From Dendrophyllia cribrosa (lineage: Eukaryota > Cnidaria > Anthozoa > Scleractinia > Dendrophylliidae): DNA of 64,000 bases. Both the position numbers and the translations under genes were made by a program. The stretch's first letter is position 1; each line of letters starts with the position of its first letter. The notes beneath the pieces are model-generated. The model had not been told where the DNA came from, did no database searches, and was given only the letters and a program-made list of their open reading frames with translations. Location of the stretch: the NCBI GenBank assembly GCA_024195265.1, contig JAJLRJ010000001.1, positions 57,322,202-57,386,201 of the forward strand, written 5' to 3'. This document shows, one piece after another, positions 58,755-64,000 of this stretch.

Positions 58755-61370
58755 AGACTTAAGATCTGAAGTCAACACACTAACCACTACACCAGCTCGC
58801 CTCCACCCCCTTCAGATCTGATGTCCAACACATTAACCACTACACCAGCGCGCCTCCACCTCCTTTAGATCTGAAGTCCAACGCGCTACCCACTACACCA
58901 GCGCACCTCCACCTCCTTCAGATGTGAACCCCCAAAACACTAACCACTTCACCAGCGCGCCTCCACCTCCTTCAGATCTGAAGTCCAACACACTAACCAC
59001 TACACCAGCGCGCCTCCACCTCCTTCAGATCTAAAGTCCAACACACTACCCACTACACCGGCGAACCTCCACCTCCTTCAGATCTGAAGCCCAACACACT
59101 AACCCCTACACTAGCGCACCTCCACCTCCTTCAAATCTGAAGTCCAACACACTACCCACTACACCAGCGCGCCTCTACCCCCTTCAGATCTGAAGTTCAA
59201 CACACTAACCACTACACCAGCGCACCTCTACCTCCTTCAGATCTGAAGTCCAACACACTACCCACTACACCGGCGCGCCTCTACCCCCTTCAGATCTGAA
59301 GTCCAACACTCTAACCACCACACCAGCGCGCCTCCACCTCCTTCAGACCTGAAGTCCAACGCGCTACCCACTACACCAGCGCGCCTCCACCCCCTTCAGA
59401 TCTGAAGTCCAACGCGCTACCCACTACACCAGCGCGCTCCCACCTCCTTCAGATCTGAAGTCCAACGCGCTACCCACTACCCCGCGCACCTCCACCCCCT
59501 TCAGATCTGAAGTCAACACACCAACCACTACACCAGCGCACCTCCACCCCCTTCAGATCTGAAGTCCAACACACTAACCGCTACACCAGCGCGCCTCCAC
59601 CTCCTTCAGATCTGAAGTCCAACACACTACCCACTACACCAGCGCACCTCCAACCCCATCAGATCTGAAGTCCAACGCGCTAACCACTACACCAGCGCAC
59701 CTCCACCTCCTTCAGATGTGAGGCCCAACACACTAACCACTACACCAGCGCGCCTCCACCTCCTTCAGATCTGAAGTCCAACACACTAACCACTACACCA
59801 GCGCGCCTCCAGCTCCTTCGGATGTGAAGTCCAACACACTAACCACTACACCAGCGCGCCAACACCTCCTTCAGATGTGAAGCCCAACACACTAACCACT
59901 ACAACAGCGCACCTCCACCTCCTTCAGATGTGAAGTCCAACACACTAACCACTACACCAGCGCACCTCCACCCCCTTCAGATCTGAAGTCCAACACACTA
60001 ACCACTACACCAGCGCGCCTCCACCTCCTTCAGATCTGAAGCCCAACACACTAACCACTACACCAGCGCGCCTCCACCTCCTTCAGATCTGAAGTCCAAC
60101 ACACTAACCACTACACCAGCGCGCCTCCACCTCCTTCAGATGTGAAGTTCAACACACTAACCACTACACCAGCGCACCTCCACCTCCTTCAGATCTGAAG
60201 TCCAACACACTAACCACTACACCAGCGCGCCTCCACCTCCTTCAGATCTGAAGTCCAACACACTAACCACTACACCAGCGCGCCTCCACCTCCTTCAGAT
60301 CTGAAGTCCAACACACTAACCACTACACCAGCGCGCCTCCACCCCCTTCAGATCTGAAGTCCAACACACTACCTACTACACCAGCGCGCCTCCACCCCCT
60401 TCAGATCTGAAGTCCAACACACTACCCACTACACCAGCGCGCCTCCACCTTCTTCAGTTGTGAAGTCCAACACACTAACCACTACACCAGCGCGCCTCCA
60501 CTCCCTTCTGATCTGAAGTCCAACACACTAACCACTACACCAGCGCGCCTCCACCTCCTTCAGATGTGAAGTCCAACACACTAACCACTACACCAGCGCG
60601 CCTCCACCTCCTTCAGATCTGAAGTCCAACACACTAACCACTACACCAGCGCGCCTCCACCTCCTTCAGATCTGAAGTCCAACACACTAACCACTACACC
60701 AGCGCACCTCCACCCCCTTCAGATCTGAAGTCCAACACACTAACCACTACACCATCGCGCCTCCACCTCCTTCAGATGTGAAGCCCAACACACTAACCAC
60801 TACACCAGCGCGCCTCCACCTCCTTCAGATGTGAAGTCCAACACACTAACCACTACACCAGCGCGCCTCCACCCCCTTCAGATCTGAAGTCCAACACACT
60901 ACCCACTACACCAGCGCGCCTCCACCCCCTTCAGATCTGAAGTCCAACACACTACCTACTACACCAGCGCGCCTCCACCCCCTTCAGATCTGAAGTCCAA
61001 CGCGCTACCCACTACACCAGCGCACCTCCACCTCCTTCAGATCTGAAGTCCAACACACTACCTACTACACCAGCGCGCCTCCACCCCCTTAAGATCTGAA
61101 GTCCAACGCGCTACCCACTACACCAGCGCGCCTCCACCTTCTTCAGATGTGAAGTCCAACACACTAACCACTACACCAGCGCGCTTCCACCTCCTTCAGA
61201 TGTGAAGTCCAACACACTACCTACTACACCAGCGCGCCTCCACCTCCTTCAGATCTGAAGTCCAACACACTACCTACTACACCAGCGCGCCTCCACCTCC
61301 TTCAGATCTGAAGTCCAACACACTAACCACTACATCAGCGCACCTCCACCTCCTTCAGATCTGAAGTCGT
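58755..61370. repeat. 53-bp minisatellite, about 49 copies
   Basis: The unit is about 53 bp, built from CCTTCAGATCTGAAGTCCAA, then CACACTAACCACTACACCAG, then CGCGCCTCCACCT. Variants (ACACAC/GCGCGC, CTAACC/CTACCC, CTCCACCT/CCCCCTT) are interleaved, suggesting several rounds of amplification. Copy 1 has one unit only at 28570-28624. On the minus strand each unit contains TGGTGTAGTGG, close to a tRNA box A. There are no unique spacers, so it is not a CRISPR array. Its ends abut sequence equivalent to 28570 and 31160 of copy 1, so it sits where about 2.5 kb holding two exons is missing. Confidence 0.95.
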
Positions 61371-62405
61371 TACCTACGAAAACATTCAGGACAAACTTTA
61401 TTATCAGTTACATTGCTTTTGAAATTTTATTTAAAACCAGGTCTTTGCAGTTTCCTTACCAACAGACACAGGGCGAAATAATGAATTTACTAATCTTTAA
61501 GACAAAATTAAATTTTACTTAAAGGTATCGAAAATCTTTAATTCGAGACGTAAATACTCTTAAATGTATTAAAGTAAGTAAGAACATTTAAGTTATCTTT
61601 AATTCATGTTTTAAACAACTTAAAGGCAACTTAAATTGTTCATTACTTGCTTTAAGTGTTGTCAAGTATAGGCTTATTTAAGTAATTTACGGTGCACTTT
61701 AAGATAGTCGAAATTGTTCTTTAAGTTTTCTTTAAGGAACCTTTACTTGCACTTAAAATCGTTATTTCTTCCTGTGAGATACCAATATCACAACAAGCGC
61801 CTTGATGCCGACATTGGCGTGCATTGTAAACTGTATAAGAAATTCAGTAAATTGTGTTTCAAGTTCGCTCTATTTCCAAAGTGTTTTTAGAGGGGATTGT
61901 AAACCACAACTGTGTGTGAAATATGACGTAATTATTGCTGACTAGTGGAGAACCAAGTGATCGCCGAGGTGCAGTGCTACTAAATGTAAATTCGGGTAAA
62001 TTCATGATAGATTCTAGCACCATGTAACACTACGTGTAGAGAAATCATCTAGTAACTGATTGAAATAATATGCAACTTGACTTAATGGACGGCCGGTACT
62101 TGCATTTATCACTAGAGTCAGCTACAGTATATTTACAAGGTCACTGAGTTACATTTTTGCGATCGAAGAATCCCTTGAACATAATATAGTGAATATTAAG
62201 CACAATGAAAAGTCATAATTCAACAAAATAATTAGACCTATACACGTTTACGAAAATTATTATATATATATATATCGCCCTATCCATTTTTGTTTACTAA
62301 GAAAACGGAATAATCAAACGTCAAGCGAGAGAATTTCGAAAACGAGAGATACACAGTTTAACATCATGGAAAGGGCAAAATTCATTATATATTACTGCTG
62401 CTTAC
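61371..62405. other. Copy-2 intron DNA
   Basis: 61371-61440 and 61795-61960 match 31150-31400. The 61480-61780 stretch has many TTAAGT/ACTTAA motifs and is unmatched in copy 1. (TA)n at 62262-62275. Confidence 0.45.
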
Positions 62406-62462
62406 CTCCAATTGTTGGTATAGTTGGAGTAGATTTTTGTCGCCACGAAAAGGATTCACCTT
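62406..62462 (-). CDS. Exon E, copy 2: F-S-W motif mini-exon
   Basis: 57 nt, phase 1, encoding GESFSWRQKSTPTIPTIG, bounded by TTTACAG| and |GTAAGC. It matches exon E1 of copy 1 better than E2. It is the only exon of this family left in copy 2. Confidence 0.65.
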
Positions 62463-63236
62463 CTGTAAAAAAATATAAAGAAAAATCTGATCAACAGTCC
62501 ACTCACTGCATCGTTGTGTTACAGTTTAAAGAATACTTATCCCCGGGATATGAGCAATCAAGATCTCTTGAGGTTTTCTTAATAACGAAATGCTACTGGA
62601 AGCTGTTCTTTCTAGCACCGATGTTCGTTAAATCAATAATTACCCGAGGCACAGTCTTCTAAATTCTACTTTACAAAAGCAGAATCAAGACCAAAAAAGA
62701 AAAGAAAAAAGAAAACACCCGAATAAAATGAACAGTAACCAATAGTTTCCCTTCAGTTACCACTATTATTTCTCGTTTCTTTTCCTTCGAAAGCATTTAG
62801 GACAATTATATTGTCAATTACCTTGCTTGCGAAATAACAGATACTAATAGCACAAAAAGCGCCTTGATGCTGACGATCGCGTACATTTTAAACTGTTCAA
62901 TAAATTAAATGTGTTTTAAGTTCGCTTTGTTTACATAGTGTTTTTAGAGGGGATTGTAAACCACAACTGTGTAATATGACGTAATGATTTCTGACTGGTA
63001 ACAAAAGCCAAGAAAAAGCCTTATACATTATTACCTTATTTACATTAAAAAACTGAATAATCAAACGTAAAAGAGACGCAATTTTCACATTTGCAGTTTG
63101 AAATTACTGACCAAAATCAGCTAGATACTTCAAGGGTTGAATTCATCATACTGTTATATAAATGTATGAAAAACGTCCTTATGGAAAGGGTGACTGTCTT
63201 TCATCTCAGTGGCATAAAAATATTTTTGCTGCTTAC

Positions 63237-63482
63237 CTTCAGTTATCAGTTTAGATAGCGTAGATTCTTTAACTCGGCCACTTGCCTCATGAATCTGGGC
63301 TGTGAGTTTTTCGATTTCTTTTTCCAAACTTTCTATTTTTTCTTGATGAAACTTGATCTCCTCTTGTCTCAGTTTTAAAAGAACAAGCATCGCTTCATTC
63401 TCCTTTGATCTTGAGAACAAAATGGAATCAGAGTTTCGTCTGGTTCTTTTTGAAGGCATTTCTTGGTTTTCTTGTTGTAAGG
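63237..63482 (-). CDS. Exon F, copy 2: coiled coil, damaged acceptor
   Basis: The coding match to 33431-33676 is close over 81 codons, with the same KRTRRNSDSILF block and coiled coil. The aligned acceptor reads ACAT instead of CCAG, so the ancestral 3' splice site is lost. An AG 12 nt further in (CAACAAG|AA, exon starting at 63470) keeps phase 1 and would remove only four codons. The donor (|GTAAGC) is intact. Confidence 0.6.
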
Positions 63483-63599
63483 ATGTAGAAACAAATAAAC
63501 CAAACAGTGACAAAATACTATTAACGAATTAAACACATGAATGAGAATAACTACAATAAGAAATAATGTCGGTTTAAAAATAGGGTTTTCTATTATCCC

Positions 63600-64000
63600 A
63601 AATTAATCTTATTGCTTAAATAAGGCATTTTATAACAAGTATGCCGACCTTGCTCACAAGCTAATTCTTCGAAAACAAAAGGTTCACACTTGCAATGAAG
63701 CTATGAAATGAGATGTCTTTGAACTGAGGCGCTCACTGACTTACAAGGTTGTGCTACCCATCGCTGAGTTCAGTGACGAATTTAAATCCACTGTTGACGG
63801 GAGAAGCATCAACCCTGGAAACAGCCTGCGTGATAGGCGCTACACGGGGGAGAGGAACGGAGGATTTGGGGCGCGCGCGATGTGCGTGGAGAGAGCGCGG
63901 AGCGCGAAGGGAGGGAGGATGCTCAAAACCCTCCTTTCCCCTTCCCTTTCTTGTGCCGGTCACACAGGCTACCCTGGGCATCAAGCATAGAACAAACACA
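63600..64000. other. Right edge of copy 2
   Basis: 63600-63855 is unmatched in copy 1. 63860-63990 matches 34150-34260, including TACCCTGGGCATCAAGCATAG. No exon is seen. Confidence 0.5.

Larger units (their letters stand above)
49774..63482 (-). other. Gene model, copy 2 (5' part outside window)
   Basis: Five exons are visible: 63482 (or 63470)-63237, 62462-62406, 56314-56057, 53416-52895 and 50135-49774. All are open and phase 1, so the gene could still be expressed. Compared with copy 1 it lacks the exons equivalent to 30758-30814 and 28645-28752, has a shorter exon 10, and has a changed acceptor on the coiled-coil exon. Exons 1-4 would lie right of 64000. Confidence 0.7.
46378..64000. repeat. 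Tandem segmental duplication, copy 2 (runs off the window)
   Basis: Same orientation as copy 1 and alignable up to the right edge, so the unit probably continues beyond 64000. It lacks the 8.6-kb TTAA element, the Crypton/Helitron block and several MITEs of copy 1, and carries its own insertions. The missing 5' exons of the copy-2 gene would be expected just to the right of the window. Confidence 0.88.

Noticed and set aside
58755..61370. CRISPR-like periodic repeat
   Set aside because: Units are contiguous with no unique spacers, there are no cas genes, and the DNA is eukaryotic; it is a minisatellite.
58755..61370. True tRNA genes in the 53-bp units
   Set aside because: Only a box A-like half is present; no acceptor pairing, no T-arm within the unit and no anticodon loop of normal form.
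62366..62662. Plus-strand frame of 98 residues, and its counterparts at 30736 and 31431
   Set aside because: They are antisense to the F-S-W mini-exons, whose splice sites and phases support the minus strand.

Overview
This window reads as nuclear DNA of an AT-rich metazoan, most probably an anthozoan cnidarian such as a stony coral. The reasons are spliced genes with short exons and canonical GT/AG borders, a protein joining death-effector domains (DED) to a TRADD-N-like region, and dense transposon litter including a Helitron, a tyrosine-recombinase retrotransposon, a Crypton-like gene and dozens of hairpin MITEs. Nothing is bacterial. The taxon is inferred; no single marker here proves it.

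The backbone is a tandem duplication. Copy 1 (about 62-34260) and copy 2 (about 46378 to the right edge) align collinearly over many kilobases. Each carries the 3' part of the same minus-strand gene plus its downstream flank. Between them (40481-45419) lie the promoter and first four exons of the copy-1 gene. The copy-1 model runs from 45419 to 21676 in 11 exons and would encode about 957 residues: two DEDs, two tiny linker exons, a hydrophobic segment with a TRADD-N-like region, a coiled coil, three small exons sharing an F-S-W-x-Q-E motif, a basic exon, a helical/beta exon and a terminal exon. Every internal intron is phase 1, so each internal exon is a module that can be lost, duplicated or skipped without shifting frame. 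The copies differ in just that way. Copy 2 has lost two of the small exons and holds a 2.6-kb, 53-bp minisatellite there. It also has a mutated splice acceptor and lacks a 65-codon stretch of one exon.

The other large blocks are insertions that interrupt the alignment. 1472-10104 is an 8.6-kb TTAA-flanked element with a THAP-like remnant, and a fold-back element of GGTATGT repeats nested in it. 10958-20690 holds a broken Crypton-like recombinase gene, a 145-bp palindrome and a Helitron with two frameshifts. 34346-40472 is a retrotransposon (spliced gag, RT-RNase H, tyrosine recombinase) bounded by 19-bp inverted repeats and lying in the intron just after exon 4.

Smaller insertions present in only one copy are scattered through both (for example 24338-24593, 26314-26649, 27178-27393, 48410-48742, 50444-50628, 54530-55572, 57438-58414). 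The other copy serves as the empty site, so boundaries and relative ages can be read directly. No tRNA, rRNA or CRISPR locus was found.
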